DNA of 64,000 bases from Pseudomonas paraeruginosa PA7 (lineage in GTDB: Bacteria; Pseudomonadota; Gammaproteobacteria; Pseudomonadales; Pseudomonadaceae), in the NCBI RefSeq assembly GCF_000017205.1, contig NC_009656.1:3476001-3540000 (forward strand). The letters run 5' to 3'. Below, piece by piece: positions 37,809 to 46,861 of this stretch. The notes beneath the pieces were generated by a model, which was not told the DNA's origin, did no database searches, and saw nothing but the letters and a program-made list of their open reading frames with translations. Each line of letters starts with the position of its first letter. Position 1 is the stretch's first letter. The position numbers were made by a program, and so were the translations under genes.

Positions 37809-38194
37809 GCGGACTCGCGCAGCGCTCCGACGACCCGTGGCTGGCGGCGCTGCCGGCCGCGGTGCTCTACGGTGCCTGGGCAGCCTATGCCAACCAGGAC
37901 GGCGGCCTGGCGCGAATGGGTGTCGCCGCCCTGCTCCAGGGTGGCGCCAGCCTCCTGGCAACGCGCCTGGGCCTGCACCTGCTGGGCCGTTTCGGTGGTC
38001 GCGGCGGCCTGGCGCAACGTCACGCGCCGCTATTGGTGGTGCTCCTGCTGACCACGCCGATGGCCGCGCTGCACGGGCTTGCGGGCGCGCCGCACCCATT
38101 GGCGAGCGTGGCGCCGTCGTTCGTCATCGGCTGGCTGTATTTCGGTTTCTGGGCGCGCCGCAACCCGGGCCACCGGCAAGCCGGTGGCGCCTAG
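37805..38194 (+). CDS. Small integral membrane protein of the QscR operon (129 aa)
   Basis: The GTG start overlaps the previous stop, so it is the last gene of the operon. Four hydrophobic stretches (about residues 13-28, 36-58, 72-90, 100-118) make up almost the whole protein, and the tail is basic. No motif identifies it. A role in export, resistance or membrane placement of the operon product is possible. Confidence 0.65.
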   Translation: MSGLAQRSDDPWLAALPAAVLYGAWAAYANQDGGLARMGVAALLQGGASLLATRLGLHLLGRFGGRGGLAQRHAPLLVVLLLTTPMAALHGLAGAPHPLASVAPSFVIGWLYFGFWARRNPGHRQAGGA

Positions 38195-38283
38195 CCGGCC
38201 CGCCCGGTCGAGCCGCTCCCCGTCGACGGGATCGGCCCGTATACTCGGGGCCTCCCTCATCCGTCCAAGGACGCGCCATCGCC

Positions 38284-38907
38284 ATGCTGGAGATTCTCGG
38301 AAAGGCCTCTTCGATCAACGTGCGCAAGGTCCTCTGGACCTGCGCCGAACTGGACCTGCCCTACCGCCGCGAAGACTGGGGCAGCGGTTTCCGCGACACC
38401 CACGCGGCGGAATTCCTCGCCCTCAACCCGAACGCCATGGTGCCGGTGCTGCGCGACGGCGAACTGGTGCTCTGGGAATCCAACAGCATCATCCGCTACC
38501 TGGCCAACCGCTATGCCGGCGAACGTCTCTATCCGCAGCAGGCGGCGCCGCGCGCGCGAGTCGACCAGTGGCTGGACTGGCAGGCCTCCGACCTCAACCG
38601 CTCGTGGAGCTATGCCTTCATGAGCCTGGTCCGGCAGTCGCCGGCGCACCGCGACGCGGCCCAGGTGGAGGCTTCGCTGCGCGGCTGGACGGGCTTCATG
38701 GAAATCCTCGAGGGACAAATGCTACGCACCGACGCCTATGTCGCCGGCGAGACCTTCAGCCTGGCCGACATCGCCATCGGCCTGTCGGTCAACCGCTGGT
38801 ACGAGACGCCGTTCGAGCGTCCGTCGCTGCCAGCGGTGCACGCCTATTACGAGCGCCTAGGCGCCCGCCCCGGCTTCCTCGCCCACGGCCGCAACGGCGT
38901 ACCCTGA
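38284..38907 (+). CDS. Glutathione S-transferase family protein
   Basis: This 207-residue cytoplasmic protein has an N-terminal thioredoxin-fold domain (LEILGKASSINVRKVLWTCAELDLPYRRED, then NPNAMVPVLRDGELVLWESNSIIRYLA with the cis-Pro and the ES dipeptide that binds glutathione) and an all-helical C-terminal domain with a conserved capping-box-like FSLADIAIG. The active-site residue is probably Ser10. It is monocistronic, with a TATACT -10-like element at 38240-38245. The substrate is unknown. Confidence 0.9.
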   Translation: MLEILGKASSINVRKVLWTCAELDLPYRREDWGSGFRDTHAAEFLALNPNAMVPVLRDGELVLWESNSIIRYLANRYAGERLYPQQAAPRARVDQWLDWQASDLNRSWSYAFMSLVRQSPAHRDAAQVEASLRGWTGFMEILEGQMLRTDAYVAGETFSLADIAIGLSVNRWYETPFERPSLPAVHAYYERLGARPGFLAHGRNGVP

Positions 38908-38920
38908 GCGAGGCGCGCGA

Positions 38921-39307
38921 TCACTGGCCGAGCGCCTTGCCCAGGCGCTGCGCCAGGGCGGTGGTGTTGGCGCCGGCGGTATCGAGCAGCAGGTAGTCGT
39001 AGTCGGACTTGGCCACCGGGGCGATGCGGTATTGCAGGACGCCCTCGACCACCTGCTGGCCGGCCGGTACGCTGAGGGTGCCGACGCAGGACAGCACGCC
39101 GCTGTCCGGATCCTTCTCGAGGATCGCCACGTCGCGCAACGCGCTGTCCTTGAACTCCGGCGAACGCTCGGTGATCGCGCCCTGGAGGAAGATCCGCATC
39201 AGTTGGTCCTTCACGTCCGGCGAGGCACAGGCCTCGGCCTCCTTCTTCGCGCAGGCGCTCAACAGCAGCGCGGCGCCCAATACAGCGAGCACGGGTAGCT
39301 TCATCAT
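38921..39307 (-). CDS. Small lipoprotein, unknown function
   Basis: This protein of about 127 residues has a lipoprotein signal with lipobox LLSAC (Cys at about 18-19), so it is exported and lipid-anchored. The mature part is charged at first (KKEAEACASPDVKDQLMRIF) and carries a cysteine pair that could form a disulfide (EACASP and LSCVGT). Two adjacent ATGs, at 39307 and 39304, are possible. The gene is convergent with the GST gene, 13 bases away, and divergent from the small acidic protein at 39477. Confidence 0.75.
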   Translation of the reverse strand: MMKLPVLAVLGAALLLSACAKKEAEACASPDVKDQLMRIFLQGAITERSPEFKDSALRDVAILEKDPDSGVLSCVGTLSVPAGQQVVEGVLQYRIAPVAKSDYDYLLLDTAGANTTALAQRLGKALGQ

Positions 39308-39476
39308 CCCCTCGGGGGTCGGTTGGTGATGCGGGATTGGACTGCGCCGCCGCCGAATGATTCCCAGGCCCCGCGCGACGCCTGCCGCAGGCAGCTGGCA
39401 CTGGCCAGCCGGCGCGACTGCCAGTAGTCTGTCCGCCGCGCTGGCGACGCCGGCCCCACGCCAACTGGAGCAAGAC

Positions 39477-39764
39477 ATGTACCGAGACACCGTGACCCTC
39501 ACCGTCAGCGCCGAGCAACGCGGCCACGAAAGCGAGGCCGTGGACAACCCGAACGTCGCCATCGGCCTGGAAAGCGTCGAGCCGGGCGTGCTCAAGCTGC
39601 ACTTCGAAGGCCAGCTGGACGCCCCGGAGAACGCTACCCACATCTGCTTCAGCCTGACCATCGGCCTCACCTACTACGGCCCGATCCTCGACGGCGCGGC
39701 CAGCGAGAACGGCGGCTGGATGACCTTCGAAAGCGACATGCTCGACCCGGCGCAACTGGCCTGA
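39477..39764 (+). CDS. Small acidic hypothetical protein (95 aa)
   Basis: This acidic soluble protein (YRDTVTLTVSAEQRGHESEA) has alternating hydrophobic residues that suggest beta-strands. It has no signal peptide and no recognised motif. A GGAG at 39466-39469 precedes the ATG by seven bases, which favours this start over the open frame upstream. It is probably monocistronic. Confidence 0.65.
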   Translation: MYRDTVTLTVSAEQRGHESEAVDNPNVAIGLESVEPGVLKLHFEGQLDAPENATHICFSLTIGLTYYGPILDGAASENGGWMTFESDMLDPAQLA

Positions 39765-40136
39765 TCGACTCTCCTTCGCAGCCATCCACCATGAGGAAGG
39801 CTGCGAAGTGGCACTTTGACACCCACCCCTCGGCGGTCTATAGACAGTTGCAGAACAGACACGGAAGTGGTGGTTCAGCATGTCAACGTCTTCGACAGTT
39901 CGCCCCACGACGAGCCTTTCCGGGATATCCCAGGCCCGCTTCCAGGGGACCCGGACACACGCCTCCCCAGCCTTTCGCGGGACGACTTCTCCGCCTGCGC
40001 TCTCCCATCCCCCATGACAGCACCCGGCCGGCGACACGGGCACCGACAGCGCCAGAGCGTACCGACCGGCCTGCCTAACGGGTAGCGACCGGTCGAGTTC
40101 TGGCGCGCGGGAAAAGAATCTCCACGCGGGAATCTC
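39765..40136 (+). other. Intergenic stretch before the hydrolase/PLA2-like pair
   Basis: These 372 bases hold no gene I can support. A frame of 89 codons (39816-40085) is open, and its middle reads like protein (VQHVNVFDSSPHDEPFRDIP), but there is no ribosome-binding site or family match; it may be a decayed gene. The promoter for the following lipoprotein gene must lie here. Confidence 0.4.
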
Positions 40137-41546
40137 ATGAAAATACTCGCCCTTCTCGCAGCCTGCCTGCTGGCAGGCTGCGCCACCAACGCCCCGCTGC
40201 GCGATGACAGCGAATCGACCTGCGCCGACATGCGGCCTTGCAGCGACAGCTACTACGAACGCCATCCGAACTACGAGATCGGCTTCGTCGAATACAGCGA
40301 GCGTGGCAACGACTTCGCGCCTGCCAGAACGCAACGCCTGATCGACCAGCTAAAGCGCTACTCCGCCCGGGAGGACATCGCCATGGTGGTGTTCATTCAC
40401 GGTTGGAAGCACAACGCGGGACGGGACGACGGCAACGTCGCCAGCTTCAACAAGGCACTCGCCAATCTCGCCTCCTCCGGGGTGCTGGGCAAACGCAGGC
40501 TGGTCGGCCTCTATGTTGGCTGGCGGGGCAAGTCGATGCATGGCCTGTATAGCGAGAACCTGACCTACTGGGACAGGAAGGCCGTCGCCGAGGAAGTCGG
40601 CCGGGGTGGCGTCGCCGAGTTGCTCGCCCAGTTGGAACGGATCGATCGCAAGGACAGGAACTATCTGGTGATCGTCGGCCACAGCTTCGGCGGCGCAATC
40701 ACCCTCGGCGCACTTCACGACCCGTTGCTCGAACGCCTGCTGGCTCTGCAGGAGGGTCAGCGGATACGCGCCTTCGGCGACGCGATAATCATGCTGAATC
40801 CGGCGATAGAGGCCAATCAGGGCCTGCTGCTCAAGGAGAACAGCCTCAAGGTCGGCGCCCTGGGAGCCCGGCCGCCGCCGCTGCTGTACGTCATCAGTTC
40901 GCACGGCGACAGCGCCACCCACTTCGCCTTCCCGCTCGGCCAATGGATCGGCGTCAACCTCACCTGGAGCCAGGTGGACCTGGACAGGACCTACAACGGA
41001 ACCCGCTATCGCCTCCGGGAAGAAGACCTGGATACCACCGCCCTCGGCAACTACAGCCTGTATCGGACCGCCCTGCTGATCGACCGCGAGTGCCCGCTGC
41101 CGGATGGCAGCGACAACTGCGCGCCAAGGCCACCCGAACCGCGGGTGATCGACGACACCGATATCGGCAAATGGCGCTTCAGGAGCTTCTGCAGCGTGGA
41201 CGGCGGCAACGCCGATCCGGCGCTGCCGCGCATACCCTGCTACAGCAACGAGCCGGTCAACTTCATCTACACCTCGCAGTCCTTCATCGCAGACCACAAC
41301 GATATCTTCAACGACCAGGTAATCGCCTTCATGGCCACCGCCGTCAGCAAGGCCATCTACGAACGCACGGCTGGCGCCTCCTACTACCGGGAGTGCCACG
41401 ACCCGGTGCGGAAGAACTTCTCGTTCGGCAAGTGCTTCGACTTCCACTACCTCAAAGCCACGGCCATGCACCGGCGGCTGCAACGGCAACTCTCGGAACC
41501 CGGCACCCGCAGCGAACAGGACGTCCTCTATGAAAACCCTCTCTAG
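40137..41546 (+). CDS. Lipoprotein alpha/beta serine hydrolase
   Basis: This 469-residue protein begins with a lipoprotein signal (LLAACLLAGC; lipobox Cys15). The hydrolase core shows MVVFIHGWKHNAGRDD as the oxyanion strand-loop (about residues 84-97) and VIVGHSFGGAI as the nucleophile elbow with Ser near residue 182. It is therefore a membrane-anchored, exported esterase or lipase. Several cysteines in the second half (SVDGGNADPALPRIPC, YRECHDP) suggest disulfides. It overlaps the following PLA2-like gene by 17 bases, so both are made together. Third-position GC is a little lower than in neighbours, which may reflect acquisition. Confidence 0.75.
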   Translation: MKILALLAACLLAGCATNAPLRDDSESTCADMRPCSDSYYERHPNYEIGFVEYSERGNDFAPARTQRLIDQLKRYSAREDIAMVVFIHGWKHNAGRDDGNVASFNKALANLASSGVLGKRRLVGLYVGWRGKSMHGLYSENLTYWDRKAVAEEVGRGGVAELLAQLERIDRKDRNYLVIVGHSFGGAITLGALHDPLLERLLALQEGQRIRAFGDAIIMLNPAIEANQGLLLKENSLKVGALGARPPPLLYVISSHGDSATHFAFPLGQWIGVNLTWSQVDLDRTYNGTRYRLREEDLDTTALGNYSLYRTALLIDRECPLPDGSDNCAPRPPEPRVIDDTDIGKWRFRSFCSVDGGNADPALPRIPCYSNEPVNFIYTSQSFIADHNDIFNDQVIAFMATAVSKAIYERTAGASYYRECHDPVRKNFSFGKCFDFHYLKATAMHRRLQRQLSEPGTRSEQDVLYENPL

Positions 41547-42198
41547 CCTGCTCCTGATCGGCTTCGCCGTCGTTCTGCTCGCCCCGCGGATGGCGCCTGC
41601 CGCCAGCGCCGCCGAAGACAAGGCCACCTATTGCGGCTCCGGCTTCACCCAGTATCTGGTTCCGGACGACGTCGCGGGCTGCTCGCTCAGCGAGGCCTGC
41701 CGCCTGCACGATATCTGCTACGGCCGCTGCGACAAGGACGGCGACCTCTACGGCAGCGCCTACTGCGCGCAAAGCGAAAAGTCCGAAGCCCGCAACATGA
41801 GCAAGCAGCAGTGCGACGCCAGGCTGCAGGCCGACATCGCCGTACAGAACGGCAACAGCCGCCTGTGCCGCGCGGTGGGAGGCGTCTACCGGGTATTCGT
41901 GAAGCACCTGGGGCAAGGTCCGTTCAATGGCCGGGAGGCGCTGGACATCTACCTGAAGGTCATGCAATCGGCGCCCAGCGCAGCCGACGCCGACGCCCGC
42001 CTCGAAGCCATCCATCAACTACAGAAGCAGGGCCTGACCGACGCCAAGGAAATCCGTTACGACGCCGAGCGTATCGTCATCCCACTCAACAGGCCCGTGG
42101 AGTCGCCGTTGACCAACGGCTCGGACACTCTCGTCCTGCCGCGCAACCTCGACCGGGAACGGCTGCGCCAACTGGACCAGCGGCTCATCCGCCAATGA
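41530..42198 (+). CDS. Secreted phospholipase A2-like protein
   Basis: This 222-residue protein has a Sec signal (cleavage near PAASA-AE, about residue 28). Just after it comes a PLA2-type layout: a YCGSGF loop like the calcium-binding turn, then CRLHDICYGRCDKDG with the active-site HD pair (about residues 59-60) flanked by cysteines. A later CDARLQ segment could give the partner aspartate. Secreted PLA2-like folds cleave sn-2 acyl chains of phospholipids. The C-terminal 100 residues are helical and unrecognised. With the overlapping serine-hydrolase lipoprotein this forms a two-lipase module. Activity is predicted, not shown. Confidence 0.65.
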   Translation: MKTLSSLLLIGFAVVLLAPRMAPAASAAEDKATYCGSGFTQYLVPDDVAGCSLSEACRLHDICYGRCDKDGDLYGSAYCAQSEKSEARNMSKQQCDARLQADIAVQNGNSRLCRAVGGVYRVFVKHLGQGPFNGREALDIYLKVMQSAPSAADADARLEAIHQLQKQGLTDAKEIRYDAERIVIPLNRPVESPLTNGSDTLVLPRNLDRERLRQLDQRLIRQ

Positions 42199-42201
42199 GC
42201 C

Positions 42202-44568
42202 TCAGAACAGCGCCATCTGCCGGTCGACCAGGGTGGCGAAATCGTCGCCGACGAACGGCAGGATGGCGTCGGCCACCGGCTGCAACTGCTTGCCCACGTA
42301 GTGCTCGTAGTCGATCGCCGAACGCCGCGCCTCGAGCGGCTCGGGACCGGCGACGCCGATCACGTAGCTGATCCAGCCGCCGCTCTGGTACTGCCGCGGG
42401 CGCCCGCGCTGGAGGTTGTAGTCATCGGCGATGCGCGCCGCGCGCACATGCGGCGGCACGTTGCGCTGGTAGTCGTCGAGGCGCCGGCGCAGGCGCTTGC
42501 GGTAGACCAGCAGGTCGTCCAGCTCGCCGGCCAGGGTCCGCCGCACGTAGTCGCGCACGTAGTCCTGGTAGGGCTGGCGGTTGAAGATGCGCAGGTAGAG
42601 CTCCTGCTGGAAGCGCTGGGCCAGCGGCGACCAGTCGGTACGTACGGTCTCAAGGCCCTTGAAGACCATTTCCTCGCCGCCGTCGGCGCGGCGCACCAGG
42701 CCGGCGTAGCGCTTCTTGCTACCTTCCTCGGCACCGCGCACGGTGGGCATGAGAAAACGCCGGTAATGGGTCTCGAATTGCAGCTCGAGGGCGCTGGCGA
42801 GGCCGAATTCTTCCTTCAGGTGCTCGCGCCACCAGTCGTTGACCCGCGCCACCAGCGCCCGGCCGATGGCCGCGGCCTCCTCCTCGGCGTGGGGGCTGCC
42901 GAGCCAGACGAAGGTGGAGTCGGTATCGCCGTAAATCACCGTATAGCCCTCGGCCTCGATCAGCTCGCGGGTACGGCGCATGATCCGATGCCCGCGCAGG
43001 GTGATGGACGAGGCCAGGCGTGGGTCGAAGAAGCGGCAACCGCTGGAGCCGAGCACGCCGTAGAAGGCGTTCATGATGATCTTCAACGCCTGCGAGAGCG
43101 GCTGGTTGCGTTCGCGCTTGGCCGCCTCGCGGCCTTCCCAGACCCGCGCGACGATGGCCGGCAGGCAATGCCGGGTACGCGAGAAACGCGCGCCGCGAAA
43201 GCCTTCCACCGAGTGCTCGTCGTCCGGCTGGCGCAGGCCTTCCACCAGGCCGACCGGATCGATCAGGAAGGTGCGGATGATCGATGGGTACAGGCTCTTG
43301 TAGTCGAGCACCAGCACCGATTCGTAGAGGCCCGGCCGCGAGTCCATGACGAAGCCGCCGGGGCTGGCTTCCGGGCGTTTCTCGCCGAGGTTCGGGGCGA
43401 CGAAGCCGGCGCGGTGCATCAACGGCATGTACAGGTGGGTGAAGGCCGCCACCGAGCCGCCGCTGCGGTCCGCCGGCAGGCCGGTGACGGTGGCCCGCTC
43501 GAGGAGGAAGTCGAGCAGTTCGGTACGGGCGAAGATCCGCGTGACCAGCTCGCAGTCCTTCAGGTTGTAGCGCGCCAGGGCCGGCTTGTCCTCGGCGAAC
43601 ATGCGGTCGATCTCGTCCATCCGCTGGTACGGATTGTCGATCGCCTTGCCTTCGCCGAGCAGGGTCCGGGCGACGTTCTCCAGGCTGAACGAGGGGAAGC
43701 TCCAGGTCGCCGAGCGCAGCGCCTCGATGCCGTCGATGATCAGGCGCCCGGCCGCCGCGGCGAAATAGTGGTTGTTGCGGCTGCCGTGCTCGCGCCAGCC
43801 CATCTCGTCGCCGCCGCGCCCCAGGCGCAGCGGCACCTTCAGGCGCTGGGCATGCTCATGCAGGACGCGCAGGTCGAATTGCACCAGGTTCCAGCCGATG
43901 ATGGCGTCGGGATCGTGCTCGGCCAGCCACTGGTTGAGGCGTTCCAGCAGCCCGGCACGGCTGTCGCAATAGTCGAGGCGGAAATCCACGGCCGAGGCGT
44001 CGCCGTTGGCCGGACCGAGCATGTATACCTGGCGCTGGCCGCAGCCTTCCAGGGCGATGGAGTAGAGATCGCCGCGGGCGTTGGTCTCGATGTCCAGCGA
44101 CACCAGGCGCAGGCGCGGACGATAGTCCGGAGCCGGCTTCAGGCGCCGGGCGAGCAGGCTGCCGTCGGCCTCGACACTCGCCTCCAGGCTGACCGGCGCG
44201 GTGATGAAGCGCTCCATCAGGTAGCGCTCCGGCGGCCGGATATCGGCCTCGAACACCTCGACGCCGGCCTGGCGCAAGCGCTTCTCCAGATTCATCAGTT
44301 GGCGATGCTGCTGGCAGTACAGGCCCAGCACCGGCCGCTGCTGGAAGTCGCGCAGCGCCAGCGGCCGCAGCTCGGCGCCGCTCTCCCCGGCAAGAAGCGT
44401 CTCGACCCGGACGCGCTGCTCGACCGGCACGAACGCCACCGACGGCTGCGGCGGCAGCCGCACATGCCGGGGGCCGTGGTCGGTCGCCAGCCAGAACGCG
44501 ACTTCCGTGCCGGCCGGCGTATCGCGCCAGTGCCGGGTCAGGACGAACCCTTGCAGTAACTCCACCAT
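42202..44568 (-). CDS. polB: DNA polymerase II (family B)
   Basis: This 788-residue family-B polymerase is used for replication restart and translesion repair. The 3'-5' exonuclease motif I is [11 protein letters not shown] (about residues 180-190); exonuclease II is near [18 protein letters not shown]. The polymerase motifs are [10 protein letters not shown] and the catalytic YGDTDSTF. The length matches E. coli Pol II (783). In E. coli polB is SOS-controlled; I see no good LexA box in the 60 bases upstream here. The stop lies three bases from the convergent PLA2-like gene. Confidence 0.95.
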   Translation of the reverse strand: MVELLQGFVLTRHWRDTPAGTEVAFWLATDHGPRHVRLPPQPSVAFVPVEQRVRVETLLAGESGAELRPLALRDFQQRPVLGLYCQQHRQLMNLEKRLRQAGVEVFEADIRPPERYLMERFITAPVSLEASVEADGSLLARRLKPAPDYRPRLRLVSLDIETNARGDLYSIALEGCGQRQVYMLGPANGDASAVDFRLDYCDSRAGLLERLNQWLAEHDPDAIIGWNLVQFDLRVLHEHAQRLKVPLRLGRGGDEMGWREHGSRNNHYFAAAAGRLIIDGIEALRSATWSFPSFSLENVARTLLGEGKAIDNPYQRMDEIDRMFAEDKPALARYNLKDCELVTRIFARTELLDFLLERATVTGLPADRSGGSVAAFTHLYMPLMHRAGFVAPNLGEKRPEASPGGFVMDSRPGLYESVLVLDYKSLYPSIIRTFLIDPVGLVEGLRQPDDEHSVEGFRGARFSRTRHCLPAIVARVWEGREAAKRERNQPLSQALKIIMNAFYGVLGSSGCRFFDPRLASSITLRGHRIMRRTRELIEAEGYTVIYGDTDSTFVWLGSPHAEEEAAAIGRALVARVNDWWREHLKEEFGLASALELQFETHYRRFLMPTVRGAEEGSKKRYAGLVRRADGGEEMVFKGLETVRTDWSPLAQRFQQELYLRIFNRQPYQDYVRDYVRRTLAGELDDLLVYRKRLRRRLDDYQRNVPPHVRAARIADDYNLQRGRPRQYQSGGWISYVIGVAGPEPLEARRSAIDYEHYVGKQLQPVADAILPFVGDDFATLVDRQMALF

Positions 44569-44633
44569 CGACCCCGAATGACTCGCATCCGCCGATTCTA
44601 CCCGGCCTGCCTTGGGAACGCTGGCATCTTCGG

Positions 44634-45167
44634 TCAGCCGGCAGCAGCCAGGCGCTTGTAGAAATAGGTGGTGGGACAGGGCGTGCCGTCCGGCATCAGG
44701 GCGTAGTCCGGGATTTCCCCGACCCGTGTCCAGCCGGTCTTCAGGTACAGCCGTTCGGCGGCGCTGCCGCTGACCGTGTCCAGCACCAGCAGGGACTTGC
44801 CGTGCTCCACGGCGAGCCGGTCCAGTTCGCCCATCAGCGCCTCGGCGAGGCCGCGTCGGCGTGCCCGCCGGTGCACCAGCAGCTTCGCCACGTCGGCGCG
44901 ATGCGGCTGGTTCGGTGGCTGCGCCAGGAGCAACTGCACGCTGCCGACGATGCTCCCGCCCGCCTCCGCCACCAGCAGCAGGCGCTCGCCGCGCGCCACG
45001 CCCTCGGCGACGCCGCGCCAGAAGGCGCTGGCCTGTTCCCGCGGCAACGGCCACATGAAGCTGACCGAAGCCCCCCCTTCGACGCAATCCAGCAGCACCT
45101 CGGCCAACTCGTCCAGGCGCGCCAGGGCCTCCTCGGCCGCCAGGCGGCGAATCGTCGGTTCGCTCAT
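44634..45167 (-). CDS. GNAT-family N-acetyltransferase
   Basis: This 177-residue GNAT protein shows motif A with the acetyl-CoA pyrophosphate loop [15 protein letters not shown] (about residues 96-110), then [32 protein letters not shown], typical of the family's C-terminal half. The target amine is unknown. Two in-frame ATGs are six bases apart; AGGAGA is properly spaced only for the second, so I chose 45167. It is divergent from the XRE-cupin regulator, with a palindromic operator between, so it is probably the regulator's target. Confidence 0.85.
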   Translation of the reverse strand: MSEPTIRRLAAEEALARLDELAEVLLDCVEGGASVSFMWPLPREQASAFWRGVAEGVARGERLLLVAEAGGSIVGSVQLLLAQPPNQPHRADVAKLLVHRRARRRGLAEALMGELDRLAVEHGKSLLVLDTVSGSAAERLYLKTGWTRVGEIPDYALMPDGTPCPTTYFYKRLAAAG

Positions 45168-45192
45168 CGCCATCTCTCCTGCGCAATGAAAT

Positions 45193-45208
45193 TTCCAATA
45201 TAGTGGAA
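45193..45208. promoter_or_regulatory. Palindromic operator between the GNAT and XRE-cupin genes
   Basis: TTCCAATATAGTGGAA is a 16-base palindrome with a single broken pair (TTCCA/TGGAA arms). It lies 26 bases upstream of the GNAT start and 42 bases upstream of the regulator start, inside the only AT-rich patch of the divergent region. It is the likely binding site of the XRE-cupin protein. Confidence 0.6.
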
Positions 45209-45249
45209 TACGAATATCATGGACGACAATCCACCGCCAGGGAGTCGCC

Positions 45250-45801
45250 ATGGACCTCGATGAACTGATCGCCCGACGCCTCTCCACGCTGCGCAGTGAG
45301 CGCCGTCTGACCCTCGCCCAGCTGGCGGAACGCAGCGCGGTGAGCAAGGCGATGATCTCGCGCATCGAACGCAACGAAAGCAGTCCCACCGCCAGCGTGC
45401 TCGGCCGTCTCGCCGGGGGCCTGGGAGTCACCCTTTCCGAGCTGCTCGGCAACACGCAAGCGCCGGCCGCCCCGCTCTGCCGGCGCGACCGGCAGGAGGT
45501 CTGGGAAGACCCGGCCAGCGGCTACCGCCGCCGCCAGGTGGGGGCGCGCGACCCGCACAGTGGCTGCGAGATGGTCGAAGTGGAAATCCCGGCGGATACC
45601 CGCCTCGACTATCCGCGCTGGGGCGGCCGGCCCTACCGGCAGCGCTTGTGGCTGCTCGAAGGCACCCTGGAAATTGGCTACGGCGAGCAGCGCTTCATGC
45701 TGGAGCACGGCGACCGCCTGGACTTCGGCGTCGACCGCGCGGTGACCTTCGTCACCGCCGGACAACCCTGCCGCTACCTGCTGGTGATTCTCCACGACTA
45801 G
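45250..45801 (+). CDS. XRE-family regulator with C-terminal cupin
   Basis: This 183-residue regulator has an XRE helix-turn-helix at residues 8-62 ([42 protein letters not shown]) and a small cupin sensor domain at about 95-180 ([32 protein letters not shown]). Such proteins usually repress a divergent transporter or acetyltransferase gene and respond to a small metabolite bound in the cupin. Here the divergent gene is a GNAT. Its 3' end overlaps the convergent NuoA-like gene by four bases. Confidence 0.9.
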   Translation: MDLDELIARRLSTLRSERRLTLAQLAERSAVSKAMISRIERNESSPTASVLGRLAGGLGVTLSELLGNTQAPAAPLCRRDRQEVWEDPASGYRRRQVGARDPHSGCEMVEVEIPADTRLDYPRWGGRPYRQRLWLLEGTLEIGYGEQRFMLEHGDRLDFGVDRAVTFVTAGQPCRYLLVILHD

Positions 45802-46196
45802 TCGCGCGGCTTTCTCCGCCGACGCTCCGGCGACCAGTCGAGGGCGCCGACCCGGTGCAGGTAGAACAACCCGGCCAGGAGCAGGGAGACGAACAGCGCC
45901 ACCTCGACGAAGCCCGCCCAGCCGTTCTCCCGCACCGATACCGCCCAGAGATAGAGGAATGGCATCTCGATGCCGAAGATCACGAAGAGCATCGCCACCA
46001 GGGCGTACTTGACCGGGAAGCGCAGACGCGCAGAGCCGGTGGAGTCCACCCCGGACTCGAACGGCAGGTTCTTCGCCCGACCATGCGAGCGGCCGCCCAG
46101 AACCCGGCCCAAGCCCAGCATGACCAGGCAAAGGGCGACCGCGCCAAGGACGTAGGCGATGAACGCCCAGGCCCCGGGACTGAGAATTCCATGCAT
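45798..46196 (-). CDS. Orphan NuoA-like (complex I subunit A family) membrane protein
   Basis: This 132-residue protein has three transmembrane helices and the NuoA family layout, including the [41 protein letters not shown] stretch with the conserved glutamates. No other complex I gene is nearby. It follows the guanidinium exporter gene by 12 bases and should share its riboswitch-controlled transcript. A stand-alone NuoA-like subunit linked to a guanidinium/drug transporter is odd; the function is unknown. Confidence 0.85.
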   Translation of the reverse strand: MHGILSPGAWAFIAYVLGAVALCLVMLGLGRVLGGRSHGRAKNLPFESGVDSTGSARLRFPVKYALVAMLFVIFGIEMPFLYLWAVSVRENGWAGFVEVALFVSLLLAGLFYLHRVGALDWSPERRRRKPRD

Positions 46197-46208
46197 GGTG
46201 GTCGCTCC

Positions 46209-46532
46209 TCAACCCTGCGGGGTGGCCAGCTTGAGGATGACGATGCCGGCCACGATCAGCGCCACCGCCAGCAGCCGCAGCGGACTCAGGCTTTCGCCGA
46301 AGAGCAGGATACCCAGGGCGAAGGCGCCGACCGCGCCGATGCCGACCCAGATGGTGTACGCCGTGCCCAGAGGCAGACTCTTCATGGAGACGGCCAGCAG
46401 GCCGAAGCTGAGGACCATGAACGTCAGGGTGACCAGGCTCGGCCACAGGCGGGTGAAGCCGGCCGACTCCTTCATGGCCGTGGCCCAGACGATTTCGAAG
46501 ACACCGGCGAGCAGGAGATAGATCCACGCCAT
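46209..46532 (-). CDS. gdx: Guanidinium exporter Gdx (SugE-type SMR protein)
   Basis: This 107-residue small multidrug resistance protein has four helices. Glu13 (AGVFEIVWA) is the central proton/substrate glutamate. The pattern VFEIVWATAMKESAGFTRLWPS and GTAYTIWVGIGAVGA matches the Gdx (SugE) subclass, which exports guanidinium in exchange for protons, rather than EmrE. A guanidine-II riboswitch immediately upstream supports that assignment. The ATG has AGAGG ahead, in the segment controlled by the riboswitch hairpins. Confidence 0.9.
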   Translation of the reverse strand: MAWIYLLLAGVFEIVWATAMKESAGFTRLWPSLVTLTFMVLSFGLLAVSMKSLPLGTAYTIWVGIGAVGAFALGILLFGESLSPLRLLAVALIVAGIVILKLATPQG

Positions 46533-46546
46533 TTTCAGCCTCTCTG

Positions 46547-46597
46547 CAGGGTCGTCCCCGCGCAATGAAAGAAGGAAAACGGGTCGTCCCGCTTCCG
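46547..46597 (-). promoter_or_regulatory. Guanidine-II (mini-ykkC) riboswitch
   Basis: On the minus strand two hairpins with identical ACGA tetraloops lie in tandem. The distal one (46574-46596) reads GGAAGCGGG-ACGA-CCCGTTTTCC, a near-continuous stem; the proximal one (46549-46558) reads GGG-ACGA-CCC. Paired ACGR-loop hairpins are the hallmark of the mini-ykkC class, which binds free guanidine. The proximal hairpin lies about five bases from the AGAGG ribosome-binding site of gdx, so ligand binding would expose the site and switch translation on. Confidence 0.92.
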
Positions 46598-46861
46598 GCT
46601 GAACGTGCGTGCCGCCCGGGCGGGCGGTCAGTCACCGACGGCGGCGATCCTAGCGCATCGCCGGCGCCGGAGTGAACGCCCGCGGCGGGCGGAGATGTTT
46701 CGCCGCGTTTCGGCCAGCGCGCCGAGCGTTCGGCAGGATTGATCTAGACTTTCGCAGGATCGTGCAAGGCGTCCGCCACGCCCCTCGCGCACACTTCGCC
46801 CGATGTATCCCAGCCTGACAAGAGATAACGCCCTGCCCGGGCCTTTCCGTGGAGAACCACC

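Noticed and set aside
39816..40085. 89-codon frame before the serine-hydrolase lipoprotein
   Set aside because: Part of it looks protein-like, but there is no start signal and no family match; I mention it only as a possible decayed gene.
44569..44633. Possible LexA box upstream of polB
   Set aside because: I searched for CTG-N10-CAG with an AT-rich centre and found none, so I do not claim SOS control here.
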